A stretch of DNA of 64,000 nt from Membranipora membranacea. Taxonomy: Eukaryota > Bryozoa > Gymnolaemata > Cheilostomatida > Membraniporidae. The notes under the pieces are model-generated. The model saw only the letters and a program-made list of their open reading frames with translations. It did not search any database and was not told where the DNA came from. Made by a program: the position numbers and the translations under genes. The stretch covers positions 16,740,001 to 16,804,000 of the forward strand of contig OU612068.1 of assembly GCA_914767715.1 (NCBI GenBank), written 5' to 3'. Of this stretch, positions 23,901 through 37,100 are shown piece after piece; positions within the stretch are counted from its first letter, which is position 1, and every line of letters begins with the position of its first letter.

Positions 23901-26900
23901 GTACCACTCGCACGCCTCCAGGAACCGGAACTCAGCCAAACTCTCATAGACCCTGAAATGAGAGACAATTATGGCAAAAAGGAGGGGGGAGGGGTTCAGC
24001 AGGGCAGTGAAAAGTATGCCATGAACAGGATACAAACAGCACTATATGCAGAGGATGTCTTAAGAGATAGACTGTTGGTTGCACTCTATACCCTTTTCGG
24101 TCCATTTTTAGCACAAACAAGTCTACGGTCTAATATCCAAAACCTGTCAACTAATATGTGAATTCTTTAGACTATGAAAACGGCCCTTTTTGAGAGAAGA
24201 TATATTGGAAATGAAAAAACACATCAATGTCGTGAAGTGTTTGGAAAGAATACCTCATGATATTATGTATACAATAATAGCATGTGCGGAAAAGAGATAT
24301 TAACAGCCACAGTTAACTATTTCAAAAACAACACTAACGTTGGTTCAAGAACTGGTACTTTGTCGATTTCTTTCTTTGCCTTTCTGCAGATATTGAAAGC
24401 TTTGCCGATCACATCAGGGGATCTTGGCCTTGTCTGCTTCATAGCTTCGGCCTGAGCTATCATCACATGGACGGAAAAGTATTTTCTAACATGAAGAGAT
24501 TCAGGAGAAAGATATTTCAGATTGAGTGCGGTGATGGTCTCATTCAGTTCTTTGTCTCGTTTGTCGAATAAGTCATCGTCGATACGATCTTTCAGCCAGG
24601 GCGCTCTTACAAGATATACAGCAGTAGTGTAATGGTGTAGAGCTTTACAGAAGTGAAAGAGCTCTTGTGATGAGCTGACAATCAACTTTGGGTTTTTGTC
24701 TTGAGGCGGTCTGTCAATGATGGACTGCAAGCTCCTAAAATCTTTATCTTGAACCAAGACGAAAAGATACATGGACCACAGCAAAACTCGATGTAGAGGG
24801 TCGTTTGTGGGTTTAAGTACAGCTTCTCTCATCATATCTAATAGAAACCCGCCGAACCCGTCATAGAACTCATGCAAGCATAGAAATAGATGGAGTATAT
24901 CAGTCACTGGTCTGAGAGTTTCACCATCCACAGTAAACAGTAGTCTAGCAGGGTCATGTGCGTCTGCTAGTTCGGTTGTCATCAGCTTGAAGTTAGATTT
25001 GTAGTGCTTAAACCTCTCACAGATTTGCTTCAGCGAACCTCTACTAGGTGGAGATGAAGACACTATTGTCTTTCCGATAGATATAAGTTCACCTATGTTA
25101 TGTTGCAGGCATCGATGCTTCAACTACAAGAAAATGAGATTTGGAATTGACAATAATATTTTTTCTTACCTCAATGATTAGCAAAACAACTGGGGTTTGT
25201 CCCTTTAGGAGGGGTCAACTAATACGACATTACCTGGTTAACCCCCAGTAAGTTACAAACAAAATGTTTCAAGTAAATACAGCTAAATAAAAATGAAACA
25301 TGGAATTGGAAATTATAGATTCTGTATTACAGCAATGTAAAAACAAATAGGATGAAATTTCATATTGAGTTTCGAAACGGGACTGAAGAGATGCTGACTG
25401 TAGTTTTTTTCTGACGTCAAAAGTTGAGGCAGTCAGGCTGTCAGGAACTTACTTTTGTAACACTCTGATATTGTGGACTGCTTGGTTCAAGATCTAGGTA
25501 GTGTAAGATTTTTGATCTTAAGAATTTCATGATCAGAGGGTGGTGCACCCCGACTACCGTCTTTCTAGTTGCTTCTGCTTTTATGTCATTTGATTTCTTT
25601 ACTCTCAGCCAGAAACCTGTAGTAAAGTCTTTCTTCACTTGTGCATAGAATGTATTGGAATCACTGTGTGGCTGAATTATCTAGAAAAAGATAAACATAT
25701 CATAAATGCTTTGTCGATATCACATAGTTAATCAACTAATATGAACTTTGTATAAACCAATCATAGTTGGACAAGACAACATTGAGCATTTTAAAGCCAA
25801 TCATTAACACGAAATGGTACATAGAGGAGTGAGATGTGAATAATGGCATAGCGGTAAGGGTACACTAGCTTCACTTCCGGTTCGGGTTAAACACTAACTA
25901 AACAGTCAAGAAAAATTTTTTTCACCGCACTCCATGTACCAACGAGTAAATAATTCCAGTCAAGTTTGTACTAACGACTACTGGTGTAGGTAAGTATCGC
26001 TTGACTAGGGGAAATTTCCATGAAGTGCAAACTGTAGGAAACATTGTCTCAATCTCATTCAGCACAGCTGATAACTATTAGGTTTGTCACTTTTAACATT
26101 TATTGCTCTTGGTAAAGATTCTGTGGCACTTGTATGAGGCAAGACATGGGTCTGAAGCTAGTCACTATAACTGTGCAAACTTTTATGAAACATAATAACA
26201 GCAAATTCATATCAGGATAGCGTACCTCATATAGAGCTTTAAATGTGATATCCTGCTCAAACAAACCAACAGTCAACACGACAGTCTTCTGTAGAGCTGA
26301 CAGGTGCTCATATTCTGAAGGGTAGAGCTTAGTGAGGATTGTACTGTCAGCCTCAAGGTCAAGTGTACTCAAGTTTGTGACCTCTGCTGTCAGAGTGAAA
26401 TCACTCTCTGCCTTGTTCTTCAGTAGTTGTAACATGTATGGATGTCCATTACAGTACTTCACCAGCCTCTCCTTTTGATTCTCCGCTATTGTGTGCTACA
26501 ATCAAGCACAGTGTAAATCTTATATGGGTCTCGGACGGAATGGCGAAAGAGAGTGAAGTATGAGTTTATTCCATATTGCCATATTCGTTTTCATGTCTCA
26601 GCATCTGAGACATGTTTCTTCCTTCAACATCTGTTTGTCTGTCTGCACAAATTTGAAAAAAATGTGGTTCCAGATGCGGTTACAGTTAAAAAGACATTTT
26701 GCAAGGATCAGTTCTTTCAAATATGGCACTGCAAGACTGTAGATTGGGGCAAGAGACTTTTTTTGGCTTTGGTTGCTCCACCTTTATTACACTTCAACCA
26801 CAGAGAGCAAGTAATCCCTCATTGAAAGTCAAGTTATCAAGAAAGAAATAAAGGGACCAATGAACAATCAAAACTCTTACCAGCGATGAGCTCAGAAACT

Positions 26901-29416
26901 CTACAGCGTGCTCATGTTCTAATCTGCCTAGTGGAATGTCTTTTGTGAAGTCCTTCATCGTGTTCTTTACTTCCATCAGTTCTGGTGATTCTGACTTTCC
27001 ATCTGACATCACTGTCATATGTGCTTGGCTTGACACAACCATCTTAAACATCACTGACGTTTTATTTTTCCATAGACTTTGTTTCTGTTGGGAGGAGAGC
27101 AAACGATTCACAAACTTTTGTAGAATAAGGTTCCATATGGTTATTTTTTTCGATTCCCAGGAATACCCAATTAACGCAAAATAGCATAAGCTTTCGATCA
27201 TATCATCTTATCTACCATGAATTACCGGGAAAATGATGTGTTGCTGGTGAAGTGATATATATTTGGGTAGAGATATTCTCAGCCCCCCCCCCCCCCGCCG
27301 CTCGATAATCACATCCTTCAACACACCAAAATTAATGCCAATACCAATCATACCAATGCTAATAATTATAATAACTACAGACTTGACACTAATACCTGAT
27401 CCCCAAATATGCTTACCTTGCTTGAATGTACAGCTTTTTTGATAGTGTTTAAGAAGTCATTAATAAATTTCAGAACCTCGTGAGTCTCCCTTGTTGAGGT
27501 CATATGGGACGCCAGATCATCCAGGATCAATACTACATTACCTGAAACAAAAAGTGGCTAACTGCACTTGATTTTCATGAGATGGAGTTTTATTACTTCA
27601 ATTCAAAATATTGCAAAGCAATTCTAAAATTTCTTCTCTTTAACTTTTAAATGACATTTTTATGGACCCAACCAATCATTCATACTGTCACATTTCAACA
27701 TTTGTTAGTATTCACTCACATTTATTTTTGCTTTCTAGAAAATCTAGAACGCGTGGGTTTTCAAGAATGATGTCTCCGATCCGTTCTCTCCTCTGGCTAA
27801 AAAATATATACATCAGATGCAATTTTTTTATGACACAACATTTATTAGAATCATCTAAAAATATATCCATTGGCGTTGGGTTTCGTGGGTGCTCGCTGTT
27901 CAAGAGAGAGGTTTGCCTTTTGATTCGGATATTGTCCATTTGTATAATAATCTCTGATTACAACACTTAAACACAGTGTAATGGAAAGTAGAAACCTTCA
28001 TCTTTGAGTGAACTAACCTGACATCTAGGTATATAACTGCAGCCTCTCCTGCGTTCATCAGCTTCAGTGCCAAATGTTTGACTAGATAACTTTTACCTAT
28101 ACCAGCCATTCCACAAACGTTTATCACTGTAATCGGGACAAAATGGTTATGATGAGGTTCTATGGCTACAATGCAAAGGACTACAAATGAGAATTTAAGA
28201 TTACATATTCTTAGAGGTAGCAGGGTGGGGTTTCTTTGCTATATCTTCTTCTCTTAAATAGTCTTTGCAAATAATTTCGTAGAGCTGCCTCTCTTCTTAT
28301 GAGTTCTTTTGAATCTAAAAATACTCCATTTTCTAAACAACTCTAGTCAACAAATACCAATGACGGGTGAGTTGGACTAAATAATAATTTCACCCAGATT
28401 GATTTTTCTATTGAAAAGTTTTCTCAGAGGCAAATTTATCTTACATCGAGTGTCAACATCTTTATCAAAGTCCAGGTAACTCAGCAGTTTTTTCATTTCA
28501 TTATCTCTCCCATACATCTTACTATCTGGTGTGAGCCCAACATATTCAAACTCAGATTCGATTGAATCACAAAGTTCGTGTAGCTCATCCAACAACTGAA
28601 AATGGAACCAGTAACATTTAAAAACGGAGAAGAATTTTCAATACCGAATTCAGTCAGATTGAGCTGGATTGTACTTCAACCTAGATACAAGGATGATTAA
28701 CCAGAAAGCTAAACATGACAATATTTTAAATTCTGCATGGATGCTGGTTTGAAAAAAAATAATTACAAGGTAAGCTAACCCAAAATTTGTACATACTTTA
28801 TGTTCATCCTTGACTGGGAAGATTTTGTTCATTGTCAGCGCCAGTTGGCGAAAGTTGTTGCTTAAATGATTTAGAAGAATGTTGTAGACATCCATAACCT
28901 TTGAGGCGCCCATCAACATGCTGACTACTTCTGCATCCAGTCCAAGTTCTGGTGAAAGAAAACTTGGCTTCATTTCCTCAAGAGTATCTTTATCTATCGC
29001 TGAAAGCAGTAGCCAATGAATCTGTTAGTGTGGTGAAAGAATACTGTAAATTTGAATGAATTTTATTTGGACTGTCCATAGCAATGACTGAGTGTGAATG
29101 AATCACTACACTAGATATGCTACAGTACTAAGTTACAGTTGGATATAATAAACATTGATCAACTACTAATCAGAGAGATAAGAGCTAGATCTAGATGTGA
29201 CCAGGGAGAATTCCGCCAGTTGTGACTGACAGTACAAAGTGGTACATTTGCTTTTTTGGGGCTGGACGAGACCTTTAGCTTTGAATTATATAATTAACCA
29301 CAAAGAAAATTTTTTCAAATGTTACCATTGTTTAGTCCTGTTAACACGTTTGTCAGCAGTTGTCGCTGGCTTATACATTGTGAACCCACATCTGCGACAC
29401 TTGAGGACTCCATCAT
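17974..29416 (-). CDS. STAND NTPase paralog C (NB-ARC-like with TPR-like C-terminal region), complete
   Basis: Fourteen exons: 29416-29326, 28999-28797, 28595-28445, 28126-28018, 27796-27720, 27541-27417, 27084-26881, 26495-26226, 25680-25453, 25123-24339, 23952-23737, 23284-23094, 22593-22382, 18162-17974, giving 1016 residues with phases matching paralog D exon for exon. Motifs: MYGRDNEMKK (about 120), Walker A GMAGIGKS (about 153), Walker B VVLILDDLAS (about 214), sensor MVVSSQA, CNGHPYMLQL (about 335), VHHPLIMKFL (about 460), conserved 261-codon helical exon, TPR-like exons 11-13, tail SCSSSERESSDDD ending SSKRVRN. Start choice: two adjacent ATGs at 29416 and 29413, as in D. The last intron is 4219 bp because a 3.5-kb TIR element and a minisatellite sit in it; the same intron in D is 245 bp. 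The acceptor of exon 14 has a weak pyrimidine tract. Closest relative in the window is D. Confidence 0.9.
18486..22012. mobile_element. 3.5-kb DNA-transposon-like element with terminal inverted repeats
   Basis: The ends are CCCAGCAAACGG at 18486 and its complement CCGTTTGCTGGG at 22001-22012; the similarity then weakens into subterminal regions rich in ATAACGTTAT-type motifs on both sides. Both flanks are CACC-rich: C and A tracts on the left, the 22013-22365 minisatellite on the right. This suggests insertion into a pre-existing array. The element lies in the last intron of paralog C and is absent from the same intron of D. No transposase is recognisable inside. Superfamily unknown. Confidence 0.7.
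22013..22365. repeat. CACC-rich minisatellite/microsatellite array
   Basis: ACCAC/ACCCC repeats are interspersed with four copies of a unit containing ACCATACTGACTATACTATA, ending with a pure ACACC run (about 22258-22327). It begins about 15 bases inside the intron from the exon 13 donor of paralog C. Confidence 0.9.
22896..23068. mobile_element. Fold-back MITE family 4, copy 2 (short)
   Basis: Shares with 14206-14503 the arm blocks GAATCAGGTTTGTGGTATC and GACTGAGAACCCTAGAAT, again as inverted arms around a short loop. It is in intron 12 of paralog C. Confidence 0.75.
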
Positions 29417-31163
29417 AGTTCACTCTGGCTGTTTTCCTCAAACACTTGTTTCCTCATAATAAACCGATATTGCTGACATTCTACAAAAAACAAAGTGGCT
29501 GAATTTCTCATATAAATGAATACTAAATACAAGCATATCCTCACATTATGCCGTGACAAACATCAAGAGAAAACAGTTATCACAAAGCAAGAATGAACAC
29601 AAACCACAACCAGAGAACATGTCATTTTTGGCCGTACACTTCAGAGCAATAGATCAAGTTTGATCAATTTGCCTGCATTCAATGTTGCTCTTCCTCCACT
29701 GGTAACGTCTGTTCACCCCTTTACCTGCGGCCTGAGCAGTGAAGGGGAAGCAACTCTGAATGCAAGCAAATGAATCAAACCTAATCTAACATAGCAGCTG
29801 GTATACAAAGTGAAGAGAACACTATACCAAACAAAACATCAATAGCGGTGAAATACTATTATCAGAGTAATAGACAAGGCCACCAATGTTTGGCCTGCAT
29901 CCCAGGCTACTTGAAGGGCACTCTGTGGATTGGGTCAGGACAATACATACTCAAGGGATGTCAAACACATGCTTTCAAACTCAGACACACAATGTGACCG
30001 TTCTCAGGATAGCTGACCATTATCATCCCGCCTTCGAATTATGTATATTACGCACAACTGGATTCAAGTAATAAATAGCAAACTTCCCCAGTTTGATTTT
30101 AGAAATGCAGTTTCATTACTTGAATCCACCATGGCATGGGGGCTTCCTGTATACTCAACGTCATTCACACCATATCAATATCAATATGGACTTCATTAGC
30201 CTGCTTTGACCAGCCTGTCAAGACAGGCTAGGACAGCACATGACCATTGTCTGCGATGGTATAGTATGAGTGTATGAGCAGCACTAACATTATTTTTCAC
30301 GGAACAACACTATGGCTGAAGCCAAAGTGATGGTAAGAAACTTGGATAAGTAGAGTTGGAGGCCCTAGGGCAAACCGGGGGGCTGTCAGGGCTGTATCCT
30401 AATGATGGCATAAGGATATTGGCGCATAACTTATTGTTTGACCAATAAGCACTACCAAACTTCTGATTATCTAAGACTGTCTCGCTGTCATTCATACTGT
30501 CTTTCACGACATTCTATATCAGAATACATCCACAACTTCCTACATTCGGTCGCTCCAGCATGAACAGTATGAACACTGCCCACGCTCACTCTCCGACTGA
30601 ATCTTGATTTTCAAATTCACTGATTACAGTTTGGAGGAGCTGTTTTTGAATAGGAGGACATGGAAAATTGTCAATCGGATTATCACCGTAATTGAGTTCT
30701 TGCCTTTCAATGACTGAGATACCAGTGGATGTAGATATTAGAGCTTGACTGAGACACCAGTGGATTTAGATACTAGAGCTCTGTGAAAGTGAATAATTGG
30801 TCTAAAATTTCCACAATATAATGATTAATATTAGTCCAATTGATAGGATATAAAGAGAAAAAACCAGAATGAAATTAGGATGCATAAAAACATGCTAAAT
30901 TTGAGGCACTGAACTTATGATTACCCAGTTTAATACTTTTAGAACATGTTTAGATTTGTCGCTGGTTTTTTTCAGGGTTGAGAAGGTATGAAGATTCACA
31001 CTTTAAGATGATTGTCAGTGGGGGGGGAGTGCAAATAATCCTGACCACCCGATCCTGAGCTAGGGCATCGTATTGCATCGCACAATCATTTTCTTGAAGA
31101 GTTAAAGAATTGCGTGTCTGGTAGGTTGAACTCTAAGTATCAAACCATATGGTTTACTACAGT
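29417..31163. other. Spacer between paralogs C and D
   Basis: No gene found. It contains a TIR element (29650-29794), a short CTGTCAAGACAGGCTAGG repeat near 30208-30226 that recurs elsewhere in the window, and otherwise unremarkable AT-rich DNA. Confidence 0.6.
29650..29794. mobile_element. Small TIR element family 5, copy 1
   Basis: The ends are inverted copies built on TTTGATYMATTTGCYTGCATTC, with GTTGCTCTTCC and GGGGAAGCAAC inner arms. It is in the C-D spacer. Confidence 0.75.
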
Positions 31164-34100
31164 TTAGTTTTTTATCCTCTTGCTAGTAGTAGCCATGTCA
31201 CCAGTTTCCTGAGTGGGTACAGGGTATGAAGCTGGTTTTGTACTGACGATATCCTCATCGGAAGATTCCCTGTCTGAACTACTGTAGCTGTCCAACTCTG
31301 ATCCGCGAAACTCTATTTCTTTGTGGCCTTCTTTGTACGCATTTTGCTGGACATCCTGGAAAGAAAATATTCCATGCTAGGATTTTATACGATAAATCTT
31401 GTTGTATGAAACTTCAACTGAGAGAACCAATTTTATTGATGTTCAAATAATGTCTTGCTCTTTAAGAAAAAATCTTAACAAGAAGATTAATGTAAGGATT
31501 CAAATAGGTGATTTTGTCAGAGACAGCCCAAACACAATCGTACCCCTTCCTGCTGGCCACCATAATGCAAGAGCTAGAATGCAAAAGCCAAGGAACTCAC
31601 CAACAAATTTGCAATCACTTTGTCTTGTTGGATGTCAGGAATCCCCATGGCATTCATCAACTGAGGGAAATGTTCAAGAAGTCTGCTCAGCGTTACGTCA
31701 TTTGCAGTGAATTGGCATCTTCTGTAGTTGCTGAAGATAATGTTGTATGCTCGATTGTACGCAGTGAAGGCCTCTTTTGTGTGTTTCTTTTTCTCTATCA
31801 TTGATATTCTATCTGTAAAGGAGTTGATCAAAGTATATCACAGCAATGTTGTACAATGAAAGGGTAGATGTTCTATCTATCGGTTAGTGCACTTGCTATT
31901 CACTGCCAGGCAATTGGTGTAGCAGAAGTCATAGTTTGAGTCCCATTGGAGAAGCTTTCAAGGTTGATTATCCAGCTCATGCACCCTCGGGTGTATACAT
32001 CTCCAAGTTAATACTCCAGCAAAGGGTATAAAAATCTCACCTTTCATCCTGCCGTAAAACTTTGCTTGGTTTACATGGCAAACAGCATGGTCCTCATAAG
32101 CCCTGTATAGCAATCTTTTTGATGTTGTGCCAAGCGCCAATACCTCATGAATTCTAATGGCTTTCCTGCCTACTTCAAGTGCCTTTTTCAGTATGGCAAT
32201 TGCATCTTCTAGCTTATCCATTTTATCAGCCCTACAAGAAAATGGTCATTGAATCCAGTGATGGAGAAATATCAATTAAATAAACTCTCATTTACTCACA
32301 CACGAACTTGAGCTTTAAAGTACTTACAAAAGAACACCAAAGCTCCTGAGAACATTTGCATAGGCCAGCATTGCATGTCCACCGCATGCACTCCTTTCTA
32401 AATTCCTAGCTCTGAAGCCTTCCAATGCTTTTTGATGGTATTCGAGGCACTCTTCAAACTGATAACGTGACTTTCCATATATCTGTTTGCGGAAGAGTTC
32501 GCAGGCCCCAAGGAATCGCATCTCAGCCATACTTGAATATATCCTGCAATTGATGATAGGGATAACATCAAACCAAGAAAAATACTTGTGTAGTTTGTGT
32601 CTTGTTCAGAAACCATATAAATCATAGAACTGAAGGTTAGAGGGTATGAATACATGCATCACAGTAATGAGTCATAAATGAATAACAATGCAACAAGCAC
32701 TAGTCTTTCTTTTACACTTACGAGGATTCGAGAGCTGTTATTTTGTCAGCCATTTCCTTCTTTGCGCTCCTCACTATCTTAAATGCTGCATCAATAACCT
32801 CAGGTGATCTGGGTTTCGTCTGTTTGAGAGCTTCTGCTTGAATTGAGTACACCTTTACAGTGAAATACCTCCTGACATTGATCCACTCTGGAGGTAGATA
32901 GGACAAGCTCAAAGCTTTCTGTGCTGCGCCAAGTTCTTTTTCTCTCTTCTCAAACAGATCAGGATCATACTTTTCTTTGAGCCAAGGGGCACGAGTCAGA
33001 CAGAGCCCTGTTACGTAATGGTGCAGTGCCTTGCAGAAGTGATAAACAGGTGGCGGTGATTCACTGAGTAAAAGTTTGGGATCCTTATCTTGGCGGGGGT
33101 TCTCTATGATGTCCTGCAACGCCCGATAGTTCTTATCTTCGCAGAGAACTAAAAGGTACAGTGTCCACAGCAATACTCTGTAGATTGGTGAGTCTGTGGG
33201 TTTCAATACAGCCTCTTGCAGCATGTCCAAAAGAAAGCCACCAAACCCGTCACAAAATTCATGAAAACATAAAAATAAATGTGTGATTTCGCAAACAGGT
33301 CTCAGGATCTGGCCGTCGGTTGTAAACAGTAACTTTGTAGGATGTGGCGAGTTGGCAATGTCAATAGTCATTTGTTTGAAGCTTGCTTTGTTGCGCTGAA
33401 AGTGATCCGTTATTTCCTTCAAAGCCTGTTGATCAGGAGCTGCAGGAGAAGCAACCAAAGCTTTACCCATGTCAACAAGCTCTTGGATGTTGTATCGTAT
33501 ACTATTCTCCTTCAGCTGCAAAAAATCAAATTCAATATGATATGACCCTTAGGCCACAACAATTGGCATAAACTCAATACAACAAGCTGTTGTGCACTAG
33601 GTCAAATTATTACAATGCTTTGTCTTTTATTAGATCCGTGCCAACGTCTTTTTAACAGGGATATTACAAGTACACTCAGGAAGGTCTTTTACCGAGGTTA
33701 AAAAAAAACCAATAATATAACATGGTTTTTTTTGCCTCCTCCATAACTTGCAGACAGGCACCACTATATGAAGTGTGTAATTTCTCATACCAGTGTGAAA
33801 ACAGACAATAGTTATATTAAAGGGCAACCAAGGTTTCGCAGCAATGCATTAATGGGTAGCAAATAATGTGCTGGGCAGCATCAGCTTTGTGCATTACGCG
33901 ATGCAAAACTCAAAGTAGTTGCTGACTCTAAGCTGGGTAACACTTCAGTTTAGGGGAGGTTCCAAGACTTTGCTGTAATAATTATAGAGCACAGGCTAAA
34001 TAATAACAGGAACAGGAAACTGCTATGTGGTATTCTCTTTTAGCTGAGTTTGAGTGCCTGATGGAAGAAATGTTTCACAAGAATTCTGGCTGAATAATCA

Positions 34101-37100
34101 TCCGAATTATATTTTGTCTTTTTCCCCATGCAGAAGGTACAATCTGCTATTAATCAATGGCCATCAATGAGAAGTTGTTTGAAACCTTACTTTTACTATC
34201 TCCTTGTGCTGTTCGCAGTCTTCAGGTAACTCCAGATAACTGTTGGTTTCTGATCTTAAGAACTGCATGATGAGTGGATGATGAACACCAGCAACCGTGT
34301 CCCGAGTAGCCTTGGCCTTCTTAATCCTCAACCAGAACCCGTTTTTAAAAGCTTCTATCACTTGGCCATAGAATATATTTGAGGAACAATCTTGCTGTAT
34401 TATCTACAAGGATTAGTAGCTCTTCAAAAAGTGGGACATTTAAATCTTTAGCATGATTCCATGCCAGCTTTTCAAAAATTATCCTTGTAAAGCATTTACA
34501 CATTGCACTCGGCGCTTACCAATAAATCTCATATCTCACCTGGTAGAGCGCTTTGAAGCTAATATCCTGGTCAAACATAGCAACTGTGAGAAGAACCCTC
34601 TTTTGAAACTCTGTGAGACCTTTGAATTCAGCCGGGAACAATTTGGTTAGGATGGCTCCATCCGCTTTCAGGTCAAGCTCTGTCAAGTTGACTATTTCAG
34701 CAGTGAGGTTGAAATCATATTTGGCCTTTTCCTTCAAAAGTGACAAAAGATAAGGATGTCCACTGCAGTGATCAATCAACCTCTTCTTCAGGGTTTCTGA
34801 TAGCTGGTGCTGAAATAGAAATGACAACCAGATAGATATACTATGGCACGTCAATAAAGCTGTAGCAGGTAAGTTGCTACATTAACCTTAAATTAGGGAC
34901 TTAAGGTGGCGAGGTAACGTATCTCAATATTCAAGCAAATTGTACCATATCCTTGATCATGCCTTTCAATGCAAATTACTTTTCAAAAACACATCAGTTG
35001 TAGTACATACCAATGATTCGTTCAAGAATTCCAAGGCACACTCATTGTCCAGTCGATCCAAAGGTAGGTCTTTGGTGTAGTCTTTCATCAGGCTTTTGAT
35101 CTCTGTCAGCTCTTGAGGTTCTGCCTTTGACTTCCTCTCAGATGACTGTGTGAAATGTTCATGACTTGTGACAACCACTTTTATTGGAACACCTCTGTTT
35201 TTCTGAAACGTTAATGAAGCAACTTTTTATTTCTCACATAAATTACGAATCTCATCACCTGCCAAGCACCAGCATTGTTAAAAAAGAGGTACTTATTGTC
35301 TTGTTGGGGTGTTTAGTTTTATTATCATACATTCTGCCATGCCAGTAGTTGGACGAGGTGATCACGGACAATTATATTACGCGGGTAACATTTCACTCTT
35401 TCTATATGTGGGTTACCACTTACCTTGCTTCCATGAACCTTTTTCTTAACATCCACAAAGAAACTGTTCAGAATCTTCATCAGCTCTGAGGCACGACATG
35501 CTTTAGACATGTGTGAAGAAATATCATCCAGAATCAAAACAATCTTGTCTGTAAAATACAATACATTAGACTGTAAACTTAGTGATCATTAGGAGTTACC
35601 CTATTATGTATATGAATGACGACTCACAACTTAGAATATTCAAGTCGCTGGTTTGGATTATGACATGAATTGAGACGCCATACTTTTTTACCTTGCTATA
35701 TGGGTCCACTGATAGTGCGTATTTTGTAGAGTTAAGACAGTGAAAGAAAGACTAACCATTTCAGAGTTATCTGAAAATAAAACAATACTTACTCCCACTT
35801 TTCTCCAGCAGATAGTTTGTGATCTCAGAATTGCCTATGAGAATCTCACCCATTGTCTCTTCTTTCTTTTGACTGAAAAGAAACATCAAGTGACCATCAC
35901 CCCAATCCTCACCCCAATCAAGCTCACATTTTCACACCTTTATATATCATAAAAGCATAAAAATATAGCATAAAAAAAATAGGATTAAACCGAGCTAATG
36001 ACACAAAACGCAAACAAAATTTACAATTCGTTTTTTTTGTACCAACGCAACATCAATAACTGTCCAGCAGGGGTATCTCTTATTTCTTTGCTATGAGAGG
36101 GTCGTTATTCTGACGGCAAAAGCTGTACTGTTAATATCAACTGCCAATTAAGATGCACCGTGTGACTGAAAGCTCGGACTGAAAGCTTGGACTGAAAGCT
36201 CGGACTGAAAGCTCAGACTGAAAGCTCGGACTGAAACCTCGGACTGAAAGCTCGGACTGAAAGCTCGGACTAAAAGCTTGGACTGAAAGCTTGGACTGAA
36301 AGCTTGGACTGAAAGCTTGGAGTGTAACTAAACTCACCTGACATCTATGTATATCACAGCAACTTCACCTGCATTCCTCAATTTCAATGCCAAATGTTTG
36401 ACAAGATAACTTTTACCCATACCCGCCATTCCGCAAACGTTTATCACTGTAATATGCATAGCTAACTATTTGACATAGGAACATATGCATGAAAAATCCA
36501 TGTATCACTATGCATAAGGAGCAGAGAAGAGAAGGCAATTACTGAAAATTTAAAGGAATGGTTGCCTCAGAATTTCACTATTCTATAAAATCACTAGAAG
36601 AGGCAACAAAAACAAAAAAATACACTACTCGTTACCAAGAAAAAAGTTTGAAATTGAATTAGTCAGTTATTAAAATAATAGCAAGTCCGATATTTTTCCA
36701 GGCAGTTCTCAACTGGATTTCCCAAAGCATTTTTGCGTGAGAGCTAATGACATTCTTACATCGAGTGTCAACATCCTTTTCAAAGTCCAGGTAACTCAGC
36801 AGTTTCTTCATTTCATTATCTCTCCCATACATCTTACTATCGGGTGTGAGTCCAACATATTCAAACCCTGATTCGATCCAGTAACAGAGTTTTTTCAGAT
36901 CAGCCGATAACTTTATGGATAAACAAGAACATGAAGACACACATTATAGAGCAGGGGTGCCCAACTTTTTCTACAGTGGGCCATTTTCGCAATTTAGAAT
37001 ATTTTAGCTGGCTTATGGTAGTTTGGGTTGGTCATTATAGATGGCTGCTAAAAAAGATGTTTGGAATACATTTCTAAATATTGCCTTATTTTTGCAGCTA

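Noticed and set aside
25850-25905. tRNA-like string TGGCATAGCGGTAAGG...GGTTCGGGTT
   Set aside because: The box spacing is too short and no cloverleaf forms.
31880-31960. Possible tRNA-like A and B boxes in intron 12 of D
   Set aside because: Only GGTTAGTGC and AGTTTGAGTCCC fit; stems do not form and no second copy was found.
36137-36337. Repetitive 66-codon open frame on the minus strand
   Set aside because: It is the 13-bp minisatellite read in one frame, located in an intron.
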